A model generated the notes under the pieces. That model searched no databases, had not been told where the DNA came from, and worked only from the letters and a program-made list of their open reading frames with translations. A stretch of DNA of 64,000 nucleotides from Parendozoicomonas haliclonae. GTDB taxonomy: Bacteria > Pseudomonadota > Gammaproteobacteria > Pseudomonadales > Endozoicomonadaceae. The stretch's first letter is position 1. Every line of letters starts with the position of its first letter. The position numbers were made by a program, and so were the translations under genes. Shown piece by piece: positions 26,332 through 35,892 of this stretch. The DNA lies in contig NZ_FWPT01000008.1 of the NCBI RefSeq assembly GCF_900174585.1, positions 186,001 to 250,000 of the forward strand, read 5' to 3'.

Positions 26332-29157
26332 GTGGATTCCATAACCGTTCGTGGTGCGCGTACTCATAACCTTAAAAATATCGATCTGGAATTGCCCAGA
26401 GATAAGCTGATTGTGATCACCGGCTTATCCGGTTCCGGCAAATCCTCGCTCGCATTCGATACGCTGTATGCCGAAGGTCAGCGGCGCTATGTGGAATCCC
26501 TGTCAGCCTACGCCCGCCAGTTCCTTTCCATGATGGAAAAGCCGGATGTTGACCATATTGAAGGTCTGTCCCCGGCCATCTCTATTGAGCAAAAATCCAC
26601 CAGCCACAACCCGCGTTCCACTGTCGGCACCATCACTGAGATATACGACTACCTGCGCTTGCTGTTCGCGCGTGTGGGTACACCAAAGTGTCCAAGGCAC
26701 CACTTGTCACTGGAAGCCCAGACCGTCAGCCAGATGGTCGATCAGGTACTGGCTCTGCCGGAAGGCTCAAAGATTATGGTGCTGGCTCCTATCGTGCGTG
26801 CCCGCAAAGGGGAACACCTGCATGTGTTCAGTGAGCTGAAGAGCCAGGGCTTTATCCGTGCCCGTATCAACGGCATCGTGACCGATATTGATTCAGCACC
26901 CGCGCTGGAGAAGAACAAGAAGCACACTATTGAAGTGGTTGTTGACCGTATCAAGGTGCGGGATGACCAGCAGCTGCGCCTGTCTGAATCCTTTGAAACA
27001 GCCCTGAACCTGGCGGATGGTCTTGCAACTGTCAGCTTTATGGAAGGCGATGCCGATGACATCGTGTTCTCCGCCAAGTTTGCCTGCCCTGAGTGTGGCT
27101 ACAGCATTAATGAGCTGGAACCGCGCCTGTTCTCCTTCAACAATCCGGCCGGTGCCTGCCCAAGCTGTGATGGTCTGGGTGTTAAGCAGTTCTTCGATCC
27201 TGACCGCATTATTCACAACCCGGAACTGACTCTGGCCGAAGGGGCAATCCGCGGTTGGGACCGGCGCAGCGTTTATTACTTCCATATGTTGAAGTCCTTG
27301 GCCAAGCACTGTGGCTTCTCGCTGGATACACCGTTCGATGAACTCTCCAAACATGATCAGGACATGATCATGTACGGTTCCGGTGATGAGCAGATTGATT
27401 TCAGCTACATCAATGACCGTGGCGATATCTACAAAAAGCGCCATCGCTTTGAAGGCATCATCCCGAACTTTGAACGCCGCTATAAAGATACAGACTCCCA
27501 GTCTGTCCGCGAGGATTTGAGCAAATACGTTGCCACCCAGAACTGCCCAAGCTGTAAGGGCACACGTCTGCGGGAAGAAGCCCGTAATGTCTTTATTGAA
27601 GAGATCACTCTGCCGGAAGTGACTCATATGGCCGTGGAAGGGGCGCTGGCACATTTTGAGCAGCTGAACCTGACCGGCTCAAAAGGCGCGATTGCCTCCA
27701 AGATTCTTAAAGAGATCAAGGAGCGTCTCAGCTTCCTGAATAACGTCGGCTTGAACTATCTAACCCTAGATCGCAGTGCCGACACTCTCTCCGGTGGTGA
27801 AGCCCAGCGTATCCGACTGGCCAGTCAGATTGGTGCCGGCCTTGTGGGGGTGATGTATATCCTTGATGAGCCGTCTATCGGCCTCCACCAGCGAGATAAT
27901 GATCGTCTGCTCAAAACCCTGACCCATCTGCGTGATCTTGGAAATACAGTTATCGTCGTTGAGCACGATGAAGATGCCATTCGCACCGCAGACTATGTTC
28001 TTGATATTGGCCCGGGCGCAGGTGTACATGGCGGGCAGATTGTTGCCTCCGGGACACCAGCCGAGGTGATGGCCAATGAAAACTCGATTACCGGCCAGTA
28101 TTTGTCAGGCACTCGTCGTATAGAGATTCCGGCAAAGCGCATTCCTGTTGATCAGAAGCGGATGATGACGCTGTCCGGTTGCACCGGAAATAACCTGAAA
28201 GACGTTACTCTGGATGTACCTGTTGGCCTGCTGACCTGTGTGACCGGTGTTTCCGGCTCGGGTAAATCTACCCTGATCAACAGCACGCTCTATCCGATTC
28301 TGGCGGAGAAGCTGAACGGTGCAACCACGCTAAAAGCCGCGCCTTACAAAAAGCTGGACGGTCTGGATCACGTAGATAAGTGTATCGACATTGATCAAAG
28401 CCCGATTGGCCGTACGCCTCGCTCCAACCCTGCGACTTATACCGGCATTTTCACCCCGATTCGTGAGCTGTTTGCCGGCACTCAGGAAGCCCGCTCCCGT
28501 GGCTACAAGCCGGGACGTTTCAGCTTTAACGTGAAAGGCGGACGCTGTGAAGCCTGTCAGGGCGATGGTGTTATCAAGGTAGAAATGCACTTCCTGCCGG
28601 ATATCTATGTGCCTTGTGATATCTGTAAGGGCAAACGCTACAACCGTGAAACCCTGGAAGTGAAGTACAAGGGCAAGGGTATTGATGAAGTGCTGGAGAT
28701 GACCGTTGAAGAGGCTCTGCCATTCTTCGATGCGATTCCGGCTCTGAAGCGTAAGCTAGAAACCCTGATGGATGTTGGCCTGTCGTATATCCGTCTGGGC
28801 CAGAACGCCACCACACTCTCCGGCGGTGAAGCCCAGCGTGTTAAGCTGGCCAAGGAACTGTCCAAGCGCGATACCGGCAAGACCTTCTATATCCTCGATG
28901 AGCCGACCACTGGTCTGCACTTTGAAGATATTCAGTTGCTGCTCAAGGTTCTGCACCGGCTGCGCGACCACGGCAACACCGTGCTGGTCATTGAACACAA
29001 CCTTGATGTGATCAAGACCGCTGACTGGATTGTCGATCTCGGGCCGGAAGGCGGTAATGGCGGCGGCCAGATCATTGCTACCGGCACACCGGAAGAAGTG
29101 GCTGATATGGAAGTCTCCCATACCGGCCGATTCCTTAAGCCGATGCTGACAAGTTAA
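26332..29157 (+). CDS. uvrA: Excinuclease ABC subunit A
   Basis: Damage-recognition ATPase of nucleotide excision repair. At 941 aa it has two ABC modules. Walker A motifs are GLSGSGKSS (about 32) and [10 protein letters not shown] (about 640). ABC signatures are [11 protein letters not shown] and [11 protein letters not shown]. Zinc fingers are at CPECG...CPSCDG and CEACQGDG...CDICKG. The start is GTG at 26332. The head-to-head position relative to the MFS-ssb pair is the usual gammaproteobacterial context. Confidence 0.95.
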   Translation: MDSITVRGARTHNLKNIDLELPRDKLIVITGLSGSGKSSLAFDTLYAEGQRRYVESLSAYARQFLSMMEKPDVDHIEGLSPAISIEQKSTSHNPRSTVGTITEIYDYLRLLFARVGTPKCPRHHLSLEAQTVSQMVDQVLALPEGSKIMVLAPIVRARKGEHLHVFSELKSQGFIRARINGIVTDIDSAPALEKNKKHTIEVVVDRIKVRDDQQLRLSESFETALNLADGLATVSFMEGDADDIVFSAKFACPECGYSINELEPRLFSFNNPAGACPSCDGLGVKQFFDPDRIIHNPELTLAEGAIRGWDRRSVYYFHMLKSLAKHCGFSLDTPFDELSKHDQDMIMYGSGDEQIDFSYINDRGDIYKKRHRFEGIIPNFERRYKDTDSQSVREDLSKYVATQNCPSCKGTRLREEARNVFIEEITLPEVTHMAVEGALAHFEQLNLTGSKGAIASKILKEIKERLSFLNNVGLNYLTLDRSADTLSGGEAQRIRLASQIGAGLVGVMYILDEPSIGLHQRDNDRLLKTLTHLRDLGNTVIVVEHDEDAIRTADYVLDIGPGAGVHGGQIVASGTPAEVMANENSITGQYLSGTRRIEIPAKRIPVDQKRMMTLSGCTGNNLKDVTLDVPVGLLTCVTGVSGSGKSTLINSTLYPILAEKLNGATTLKAAPYKKLDGLDHVDKCIDIDQSPIGRTPRSNPATYTGIFTPIRELFAGTQEARSRGYKPGRFSFNVKGGRCEACQGDGVIKVEMHFLPDIYVPCDICKGKRYNRETLEVKYKGKGIDEVLEMTVEEALPFFDAIPALKRKLETLMDVGLSYIRLGQNATTLSGGEAQRVKLAKELSKRDTGKTFYILDEPTTGLHFEDIQLLLKVLHRLRDHGNTVLVIEHNLDVIKTADWIVDLGPEGGNGGGQIIATGTPEEVADMEVSHTGRFLKPMLTS

Positions 29158-29162
29158 TGGAA

Positions 29163-29194
29163 ACGCTGGCTCCCACGCTGAGCGTGGGAGCCAA
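29163..29194. repeat. REP-like palindrome between uvrA and the EamA gene
   Basis: GGCTCCCACGCTGAGCGTGG followed by GAGCC is a perfect inverted repeat of the same family as the copies near 401, 466 and 59841. It lies between two convergent genes and could also act as a bidirectional terminator. Confidence 0.65.
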
Positions 29195-29199
29195 AATCA

Positions 29200-30099
29200 T
29201 CAGGCAGTCGCCGCTTCACCTTTCTCTTCAGGCTTACGACTACCCAGCTGGTTCACAGCCAGTGCCGCACCCACAAGGGCCAGAGCCACCCAGGTGGTTG
29301 CAGGCAGAGCTTCATTGTTCACAGTAGCGCCCAGCAGAACACCCACCAGCGGTACCAGATAGTTGTTCATGGAAGCGAACACCGGACCAGCTTCTGAGAT
29401 CAGTGCCATATACAGGAAGTAAACGACACCGGCACACATTACACCGAGATACAGTACAGACACTGCACCACCGGTAGAGATTTCCAGAGTCCATGGCAGC
29501 TGTACAAAGCTGGCCACGACCAGCAGCTGGATGGCAGCGAAGCTCAGAACATTGCGGGCAACCAGAATCGGATGCTCATCATCAATGGTTTTCAGGATAA
29601 GCAGTGCAACACCAAAGCTGGCAGAGGCACCAATAATAACCAGCGCTGCGACCAGACTGGCTTGACCAGAACCGGAAGCCAGTTGTGGATAGAACAGAGC
29701 AACCAGACCGATAAAACCAATCACCACACTGGCAAGGCCGGCTGCAGTTATGCGGGAACCACGGATAACCAGTGGTGACAGCAGAATAGTGAAAAATGGA
29801 ATGGTACCCATCAGGATGGCAACCACAGCGGTATCAAGATACTGCTGCCCCCAGGCCACACCAACGAAAGGAATAGTGGCTTCCAGGAAAGCGATACCAA
29901 AGTAAGTCAGATGGCGTTTGCTGCTGCCACCTTTGATGCCAAAAAGGGCCGCAAGAATAAACAGGGTTGCAGCACCAACAACAGCACGACCGGCACCAAC
30001 CCAGACAGGGGAAAGATCAGCAACAGCTTTCTGCTGGAACAGGAACTGGGAGCCCCAGATCAGGCCGATCGCTAACAGGTAAAAGTACTTCTTAATCAT
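29200..30099 (-). CDS. EamA/DMT-family transporter
   Basis: Ten-TM inner-membrane permease of the drug/metabolite transporter superfamily, 299 aa, with two EamA repeats (about 5-140 and 150-285). The start of the protein (YFYLLAIGLIWGSQFLFQQK) and the EATIPFVGVAWGQQYLDTA segment are typical. The ATG at 30099 is chosen: 55 residues of upstream reading frame are not membrane-like and lack family character. The substrate is unknown. Confidence 0.8.
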   Translation of the reverse strand: MIKKYFYLLAIGLIWGSQFLFQQKAVADLSPVWVGAGRAVVGAATLFILAALFGIKGGSSKRHLTYFGIAFLEATIPFVGVAWGQQYLDTAVVAILMGTIPFFTILLSPLVIRGSRITAAGLASVVIGFIGLVALFYPQLASGSGQASLVAALVIIGASASFGVALLILKTIDDEHPILVARNVLSFAAIQLLVVASFVQLPWTLEISTGGAVSVLYLGVMCAGVVYFLYMALISEAGPVFASMNNYLVPLVGVLLGATVNNEALPATTWVALALVGAALAVNQLGSRKPEEKGEAATA

Positions 30100-30396
30100 A
30101 TTCACACAAGTATCAGAAAACAGTGATCCCACATCCGACGCGAGGTGCTTACAGATAATGGGGTATACAGGCGACCTATCAACTTCTGCATAGCAGTGAA
30201 GATAGAAGAAACGACGCGATTTTTTTGTGCTTTTATAGGACTTGTTGTGAAGTCCTCTCCTCATGCATGGCAGGGAGAGGCGAAGCGGGCTGGATTGTAG
30301 CAGGGCTCTTTCACCAGAAAAAGGGGTAGGAAGCGACCTTATAATCGATCAACAAACCTTCCATGGGATTAGCCATTCACGACTAACTTTGTTCCA

Positions 30397-32313
30397 TCAT
30401 CTCAATTGTAAGCAGTACGACCAGATCTGAGGCTGTGGATCTTTCTTGCATCCAATCTCAAGATAATGAAGGCAATGATCCGCTGTGGTCACACAAAGAT
30501 GCATATTATCTCTGACGAAACTCACATCAAAAATACGATAATTAAACTTCATTGCTGACTTTAACACCCATTCATGACCTGCACTCCAGCCATACAGGTG
30601 AACATCATGCGCTTCCGATGCGGTCGCCAGCAGGCAGGAATTCTTACTAAAAGAGGTGCAGGTGATAGGAGAATTCGACTCTATCCGCTGCGAATACAAC
30701 CATTGGCAACGCTGCCTGGCAAACGTCAGAACATGCACATCATAACTGCGCGGCATGGGCGAAAGCTCATTATACTCCCACTCTCGAATCACAAGGTGCT
30801 GCTGGTTCGGACTAAAAGAGGTTGTGTAGCTGTCCATAGTGTTCAATCGAAAGCTGACCTGCCATTCCTTACAGTTATTTTCCGAGAGAACACACAATTC
30901 TTTATCATCGTTGATAACCAGATGATCGCCTGCAGGATTGATCCAATAATTTACATCCATAAGGTTTCTAATGGGCAGAGAAGGAACAGGTGCCCCCTGA
31001 ACAACCACCCCATCGCTCTTGAAGAACACAAAGCGCGTCGTCCACTCGCTGTCATCATGAAGAAAGAAACCAGCTTTAGCTGGGTTCATGGTGACACGGC
31101 AATAATCATAAAGCCTATTACAGCGAGGTATATGAAAGCTGCTACTTTCATTCAGGATGCCGGCATCGCTGATATGCAGAAGCAGTACGGAACTCGAGGT
31201 CTGTAAAAGCAGCGTATTATTTTCCACGAATTTAACAACTTCTATCGAGCTTTGTGCGGTATAGCCATCAAAGCGGACATATCCATCAGATGTATGTTTC
31301 CAGAGTTCCATTTCCATCACAGGATGATCCGGCTCACAATCAACCTTCGGCACACGAGTGACTATATAGTGGCCATCAGGGCTGACATGCAGTGATGCTG
31401 CTGTAATAAAATAAATGGGCAGATTCTGTTTTTGCCAGTTGTTATTAGCATCCTGAGGCAGGCTTAATCCGGCATCTAAAGTGTTGTGTGTGTCCTCTAT
31501 AGGCAGCTTGCAGATGACCCTATTCGGATTCAATAAGACGGTCACGTCTGCATGTGATAAAGGTATCCTCAGAGTTTCATACAGCGCCCATTCTCCCTGG
31601 TTATTTTTCTCAAACCAATGAAATAACTGGTTCGACATTTGAGCGGTAAGCACCGAGCCGTCGTGAGAAAAGTGGGTGGATTCAATACGGCTACGACAGT
31701 GGAAGATGGAGACCGGACAGGGTCGGTAAGGCCATCCGAGATCAAAAAAAACAAGACTGTTATAGGCGGCATGCCTACGCTGATAGGCGAGTATCCACTG
31801 GCCATCATGAGAATGATTCAGACCTGCGCTATAGCTTTCTGTTACATGCTCAGTCTCATAGACACTGTGCAGCGTTAATTCAGACAGGCTGTTAAGAGTT
31901 GAAGCAATGGTGTAATTCAACAACAGAGGAAAGTCAGAGCGTTCGCGCTGAGCATTCAGAGCAACAACGGCATCTGGATTCATACGTGAAAGCCAGGGGC
32001 TGACCAAACGCACAAAGCGATCTTTCTGGTAAAAGGCCGGCATAGCCAATGATCCGTTATCACTGGCAAAAGTGTGCTCCTGCAGACTTTCATTCTGAAC
32101 CAGCTGATAACAGCTATGACTCACCCGCATAAAGCGGCGGAGGTCTGCCAATGGCAGGTATTTCAAGACATGAGCCACAACCGTGACCGGCAGATCAGCA
32201 AACTGAGCCAGAGGCCCTGACTGCTCCATCGGCTCAATAGTTGACGGTGGTACCCCCTGCACCGGAACCAGCCCACTATTATTGTTCTGTATCATCTTCT
32301 CACCGGTTATCAC
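30397..32313 (-). CDS. F-box protein with beta-propeller-like repeats
   Basis: At 638 aa, residues about 38-75 form an F-box (DLPVTVVAHVLKYLPLADLR, then FMRVSHSCYQLV), the eukaryotic motif that binds Skp1 in SCF ubiquitin ligases. The rest (about 150-630) is a series of beta-rich repeats with WD40-like pieces (SHDGSVLTAQ, SPDGHYIVTR, SKNSCLLATASEAHDVHLYGW), a substrate-binding propeller architecture. There is no signal peptide. Such proteins in symbionts and pathogens are usually secreted effectors; secretion here is inference. The start may be GTG at 32313 (AAGGA seven bases before) or ATG at 32295. Confidence 0.75.
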   Translation of the reverse strand: MITGEKMIQNNNSGLVPVQGVPPSTIEPMEQSGPLAQFADLPVTVVAHVLKYLPLADLRRFMRVSHSCYQLVQNESLQEHTFASDNGSLAMPAFYQKDRFVRLVSPWLSRMNPDAVVALNAQRERSDFPLLLNYTIASTLNSLSELTLHSVYETEHVTESYSAGLNHSHDGQWILAYQRRHAAYNSLVFFDLGWPYRPCPVSIFHCRSRIESTHFSHDGSVLTAQMSNQLFHWFEKNNQGEWALYETLRIPLSHADVTVLLNPNRVICKLPIEDTHNTLDAGLSLPQDANNNWQKQNLPIYFITAASLHVSPDGHYIVTRVPKVDCEPDHPVMEMELWKHTSDGYVRFDGYTAQSSIEVVKFVENNTLLLQTSSSVLLLHISDAGILNESSSFHIPRCNRLYDYCRVTMNPAKAGFFLHDDSEWTTRFVFFKSDGVVVQGAPVPSLPIRNLMDVNYWINPAGDHLVINDDKELCVLSENNCKEWQVSFRLNTMDSYTTSFSPNQQHLVIREWEYNELSPMPRSYDVHVLTFARQRCQWLYSQRIESNSPITCTSFSKNSCLLATASEAHDVHLYGWSAGHEWVLKSAMKFNYRIFDVSFVRDNMHLCVTTADHCLHYLEIGCKKDPQPQIWSYCLQLR

Positions 32314-32345
32314 TCCAGAATCCTTAACAATGGATTCTGGAGTGA
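32310..32345. promoter_or_regulatory. Perfect palindrome overlapping the F-box gene start
   Basis: TCACTCCAGAATCC (32310-32323) and GGATTCTGGAGTGA (32332-32345) form a 14-bp stem with an 8-nt loop. In the mRNA it would bury the AAGGA ribosome site and the GTG start. If translation starts at ATG 32295 the hairpin would instead lie in the 5' leader. It could be an operator or a translation-blocking hairpin. Confidence 0.45.
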
Positions 32346-32409
32346 CGGGAATGTTCGATTTAACCGGCTAGACGTCTAACAATCTGGTTACTAAGCCATT
32401 AAAGACTTA

Positions 32410-32692
32410 GGGCCCGTTGACGTTTTATGATCGCGCTCAGCTTTCCCGAGAGTTTTCAGGGCTACCCCGCAAGGGGGCAAACGGGCGCAGCGATGAAGGA
32501 ATAGTGGTTCTCTTTCAAATCGCTGCAACAACGCCATGGAAACTCTCGGGAAAGCCCTTCGGGTGAGGCTGGAAGCCGCCCCTCGCTGCGTCAGGCTTGT
32601 TTAATGTAGGGCAACTACGATTTTCACAAGCCTTCCTAACGATGAACGGCTTCCAGTCTCACTGAGCCGCATCATAAAACGTCAACAGGCCC
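32410..32692. mobile_element. MITE of 283 bp with 31-bp terminal inverted repeats, TA target site
   Basis: The ends GGGCCCGTTGACGTTTTATG and GGGCCTGTTGACGTTTTATG (reading inward) match over about 31 bp with 4 mismatches. The element is flanked on both sides by TA (32408-32409, 32693-32694), as expected for IS630/Tc1-mariner-type insertion. Inside are two more inverted repeats: 32441-32457 with 32539-32554, and 32565-32578 with 32647-32660. There is no transposase gene, so it is a non-autonomous element. Its right end supplies the last codons and the stop of the neighbouring ygjV-like gene. Confidence 0.8.
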
Positions 32693-33187
32693 TAGGGCAG
32701 GACGAAGATAATAGCGATAAAAGCCCACAAGGTTGCTGGCCATAAACAGGACTTCTACCACGACAGCCATAGGCGACTGAACCAGTGTATTGTGAGTGAT
32801 CCAAAGACAAATCCCTGCCATCATCAGCAATCGTAGAGTCTTGTCATTCTTGTTGAACGCAGCGGTCGTTTGCAGCACCGATGCAGAACAACTCAGCACA
32901 CTGGTAATACCGTTGAAGGTGAAGAATGTTGTGGTAAGAGAAGCCACTATAAAAACAGCTGCGGCTTTTTTTGAGGTTGTGAAAATACTGGTGAAGTAGC
33001 GACAGGTCGATATCAGCAACATACCCGCAGCTGTCCATTGCTCCAGCAATGCAAAGTGTGTCGAGAGCAGGATACAGGCGCAGAACAAGCAACCGAGCAG
33101 CTTTTTACGGTCTTTGAACTGAAAAGAAAGCATATCAAAGCAAATGGCGATGCCCGCCAGAATTTGCGAGAGAAGAAAGTCGGTCAC
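32672..33187 (-). CDS. YgjV-like inner membrane protein, C-terminus rewritten by a MITE
   Basis: At 171 aa, with about six hydrophobic helices, it resembles the YgjV family of unknown function (E. coli YgjV 183 aa). The sequence starts MTDFLLSQILAGIAICFDML. The last residues (GPVDVL) and the TGA stop are encoded by the terminal repeat of the MITE at 32410-32692, so the native C-terminus has been replaced. The core is intact and may still function. Confidence 0.65.
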   Translation of the reverse strand: MTDFLLSQILAGIAICFDMLSFQFKDRKKLLGCLFCACILLSTHFALLEQWTAAGMLLISTCRYFTSIFTTSKKAAAVFIVASLTTTFFTFNGITSVLSCSASVLQTTAAFNKNDKTLRLLMMAGICLWITHNTLVQSPMAVVVEVLFMASNLVGFYRYYLRPALGPVDVL

Positions 33188-33365
33188 TCAGAGTCCTGAA
33201 GATCGCGCTGAACACGCTATCCCTAACAAGGTCAGAATATCTGGCGGTTAATTGAAGGCACCAGAAAACGCGATGGATTCTACTTGAGAGACGAGTGAGG
33301 AAACTTGTGGCAGATCAAATCGGCCGGAATATCACTGCATTCCGACCAATATAGAGATAGAAGAA

Positions 33366-34526
33366 TTACTGCTGATAAACAGCCAGTGCCGCTTGAGTCG
33401 CGCCACTCTTGTTCATAACAGTTTCAAGGGCGCCAAGGCAGAACAGAACATTGGTTTTAGTGGCTGCACAGCCCATCAAACCAATACGCCATACCTTGCC
33501 GGCAAAGTCACCCAGACCGGCACCAATTTCAAGGTTATAGTCGGCCAATAGCTGCGCTCGAACAGCGGCTTCATCAACACCTTCCGGCACTGACACAAGG
33601 TTAAGCTGAGCCAGACGCTCGCTCGCAGGAACAACCATGCTCATACCGATAGCTTCCAGTCCGGCAACCAAGGCATTGTGATGTTGCTGATGACGCGCCC
33701 AGGCATTCTCAAGACCTTCTTCCTGCAGAATCACCAGAGACTCATGCAGTGCATAGAGAGCATTCACCGGAGCGGTATGGTGGTAAGCACGCTTAACACC
33801 CTGCCCCCAGTAACCCATAACCAGATTGAGATCGAGGAACCAGCTCTGCACTTTGGTCTGACGGTTCTGGATCTTCTCAACCGCTTTAGCGCTGAAGCTA
33901 ACTGGAGAAAGACCGGGAACACAGGACAGACACTTCTGTGTGCCAGAATAGATGGCATCAATACCCCAGGCGTCCACTTCCAGCTCACTGCCACCCAATG
34001 AAGTTACAGCATCAACAATAGTCAGGCAGTTATACTGACGTGCCAGTGCGCAAAGCGCCTTCGCATCACTACGCGCACCTGTAGAGGTTTCAGCGTGAAC
34101 AAAAGCAACGATCTTGGCATCGGAGTGGGCGTTCAGCGTTTCTTCAACAGCAGCCGGATCAACAGCCCGTCCCCATTCGCCCTGCACAATGATGGCTTCG
34201 CCACCGCAGCGTTCGACGTTCTCTTTCATACGACCGCCGAACACACCATTAATACAGACGATAACCTTATCACCCGGTTCCACCAGATTAGCAAAACAGG
34301 TTTCCATACCAGCTGAACCGGGAGCAGATACAGGCAGAGTCAGCGGGTTTTCTGTTTTGAACGCAAACTGAAGCAGCTGCTTGATCTCATCCATCATCCG
34401 AACAAATTCCGGATCAAGATGACCAATGGTCGGACGTGCCAGGGCTTCCGTCACACGGGGATAAACATCAGAAGGGCCAGGGCCCATAAGAGTACGCCGT
34501 GGTGGGTGAAAGGACTGAATGGTCAT
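33366..34526 (-). CDS. Alanine-glyoxylate/serine-pyruvate-type aminotransferase
   Basis: PLP-dependent class V aminotransferase of the alanine-glyoxylate (AGXT) / serine-pyruvate family, about 386 aa. It begins RRTLMGPGPSDVYPRVTEAL, has the substrate/cofactor segment SAPGSAGMETCFANLVEPGD, and the PLP lysine in YSGTQKCLSCVPGLSPV (K about residue 198). The true amino donor is not decidable from sequence. The ATG at 34526 is chosen: the upstream TTG would add 26 residues without family similarity. Confidence 0.8.
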   Translation of the reverse strand: MTIQSFHPPRRTLMGPGPSDVYPRVTEALARPTIGHLDPEFVRMMDEIKQLLQFAFKTENPLTLPVSAPGSAGMETCFANLVEPGDKVIVCINGVFGGRMKENVERCGGEAIIVQGEWGRAVDPAAVEETLNAHSDAKIVAFVHAETSTGARSDAKALCALARQYNCLTIVDAVTSLGGSELEVDAWGIDAIYSGTQKCLSCVPGLSPVSFSAKAVEKIQNRQTKVQSWFLDLNLVMGYWGQGVKRAYHHTAPVNALYALHESLVILQEEGLENAWARHQQHHNALVAGLEAIGMSMVVPASERLAQLNLVSVPEGVDEAAVRAQLLADYNLEIGAGLGDFAGKVWRIGLMGCAATKTNVLFCLGALETVMNKSGATQAALAVYQQ

Positions 34527-34712
34527 AGCGTTTGTGTTCTTTTGGTTGGGAAAGCGAGTGCTATTGGTAGCACAGTACGAGGCAATCTTGAATAACCGTT
34601 TCAATCAAAATCCGCCAAAGCGTTACAAAAACTCACAAAAAGCACCTAACAACCGAATACCTACAACGGCGACTAAAATCTGATGCAGGTTTTGTTGTAA
34701 CTGGTCTGACTT

Positions 34713-35381
34713 ATGAACTCTCAACTTCGCCAACAAATCATAGATGCCTTCAAGTTCCGTCACGCCTGCAAGAGCTTTGATGCCAGAAAGAAAATTCCTG
34801 ATGAAGACTTCGGTTTTATTATGGAAGCTGCGCGTTTATCCCCAAGTTCGTTTGGCTTTGAGCCCTGGAAGTTTCTTGTTATCCAGAATTCCGAGCTGAG
34901 AGACAAGATCAAACCCGTATGCTGGGGAGCTCAGGGGCAACTTCCGACAGCAAGCCACTTTGTCATTATCCTTGCCCGGAAAGAAACCAGCATGCATTAC
35001 GGGGCGGACTATATCCAAAACCACATGCGTAATGTCAGCAAGCTCCCGGAGGATGTCGTCAAGATGAAAGGTGACTTCTATCGGGAGTTCCAGCTTCAGG
35101 ACTTTAAGCTTACCGAATCACCACGAGCGATGTTCGACTGGGCCTGCAAACAAACTTACATCGCTCTTGGAAATATGATGAGTGTGGCGGCACAGATAGG
35201 CATCGACTCGTGCCCAATTGAGGGCTTCGGCCGGGATAAGCTCGAGCAGATCCTTGTTGCTGAGAAGATGATGGTCGCAGACGAATTTGGTGTCAGTGTT
35301 ATGGTGGCCTTTGGCTATCGAGAAAATGAGCCTTTCGAGAAAACCCGCTTTGCAGAAGAGGATGTTATCGAGTGGTTCTAA
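34713..35381 (+). CDS. NAD(P)H-dependent nitroreductase-family oxidoreductase
   Basis: FMN-dependent flavoreductase of the NfsB-like nitroreductase family, 222 aa. It has an N-terminal FMN-binding arginine/lysine stretch (FKFRHACKSFDARKKIPDED), RLSPSSFGFEPWKFLVIQN, and a C-terminal VMVAFGYRENEPF motif. The physiological substrate is unknown. It is convergent with rplQ, sharing the terminator at 35427-35456. Confidence 0.85.
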   Translation: MNSQLRQQIIDAFKFRHACKSFDARKKIPDEDFGFIMEAARLSPSSFGFEPWKFLVIQNSELRDKIKPVCWGAQGQLPTASHFVIILARKETSMHYGADYIQNHMRNVSKLPEDVVKMKGDFYREFQLQDFKLTESPRAMFDWACKQTYIALGNMMSVAAQIGIDSCPIEGFGRDKLEQILVAEKMMVADEFGVSVMVAFGYRENEPFEKTRFAEEDVIEWF

Positions 35382-35426
35382 AAAGATGGAAGGAGTGAAG
35401 ACTTAACAAAACGGAAATAACAGGCA

Positions 35427-35456
35427 TAAAAAAACCGGGCATTAAGCCCGGTTTTT
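35427..35456. terminator. Bidirectional terminator after rplQ and the nitroreductase gene
   Basis: AACCGGGC-ATTAA-GCCCGGTT with A/T tracts on both sides. It ends the alpha operon (minus) and the nitroreductase gene (plus). Confidence 0.9.
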
Positions 35457-35472
35457 CTTAGATCTGGCGATC

Positions 35473-35859
35473 TTACTCTTCGTCAGCAGCTTCAACTGCA
35501 ACTGGACGATCAACCAGTTCTACGTATGCCATTGGAGCAGCGTCGCCTTGACGGAAGCCGCACTTCAGGATACGGATGTAACCACCCTGACGCTCTTTGT
35601 AACGTGGGCCCAGGTCGGTAAACAGTTTACCAACAGCTGCCTTGTTACGCAGACGGTCAAATGCCAGACGGCGGTTGGCTACGGAATCTTCCTTAGCCAG
35701 GGTGATCATAGGCTCTGCTACACGGCGCAGTTCTTTGGCCTTTGGCAGAGTGGTCTTGATCACTTCGTGCTCAACCAGGGAAGCAGTCATGTTCTTGAAC
35801 ATCGCTTTGCGATGTGAACTGTTCCGGTTAAGCTTACGTCCACTCTTACGATGACGCAT
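35473..35859 (-). CDS. rplQ: 50S ribosomal protein L17
   Basis: Large-subunit protein near the exit tunnel, 128 aa. The N-terminus [20 protein letters not shown] is diagnostic. It is last in the alpha operon, after rpoA, and is followed by the bidirectional terminator. Confidence 0.97.
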   Translation of the reverse strand: MRHRKSGRKLNRNSSHRKAMFKNMTASLVEHEVIKTTLPKAKELRRVAEPMITLAKEDSVANRRLAFDRLRNKAAVGKLFTDLGPRYKERQGGYIRILKCGFRQGDAAPMAYVELVDRPVAVEAADEE

Positions 35860-35892
35860 GATTCTTCATCCTTACCAGATTGAGACTGGTGG

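Noticed and set aside
34527-34604. 26-residue N-terminal extension of the aminotransferase
   Set aside because: It starts with TTG, has no similarity to the family, and the conserved N-terminus begins just after ATG 34526.
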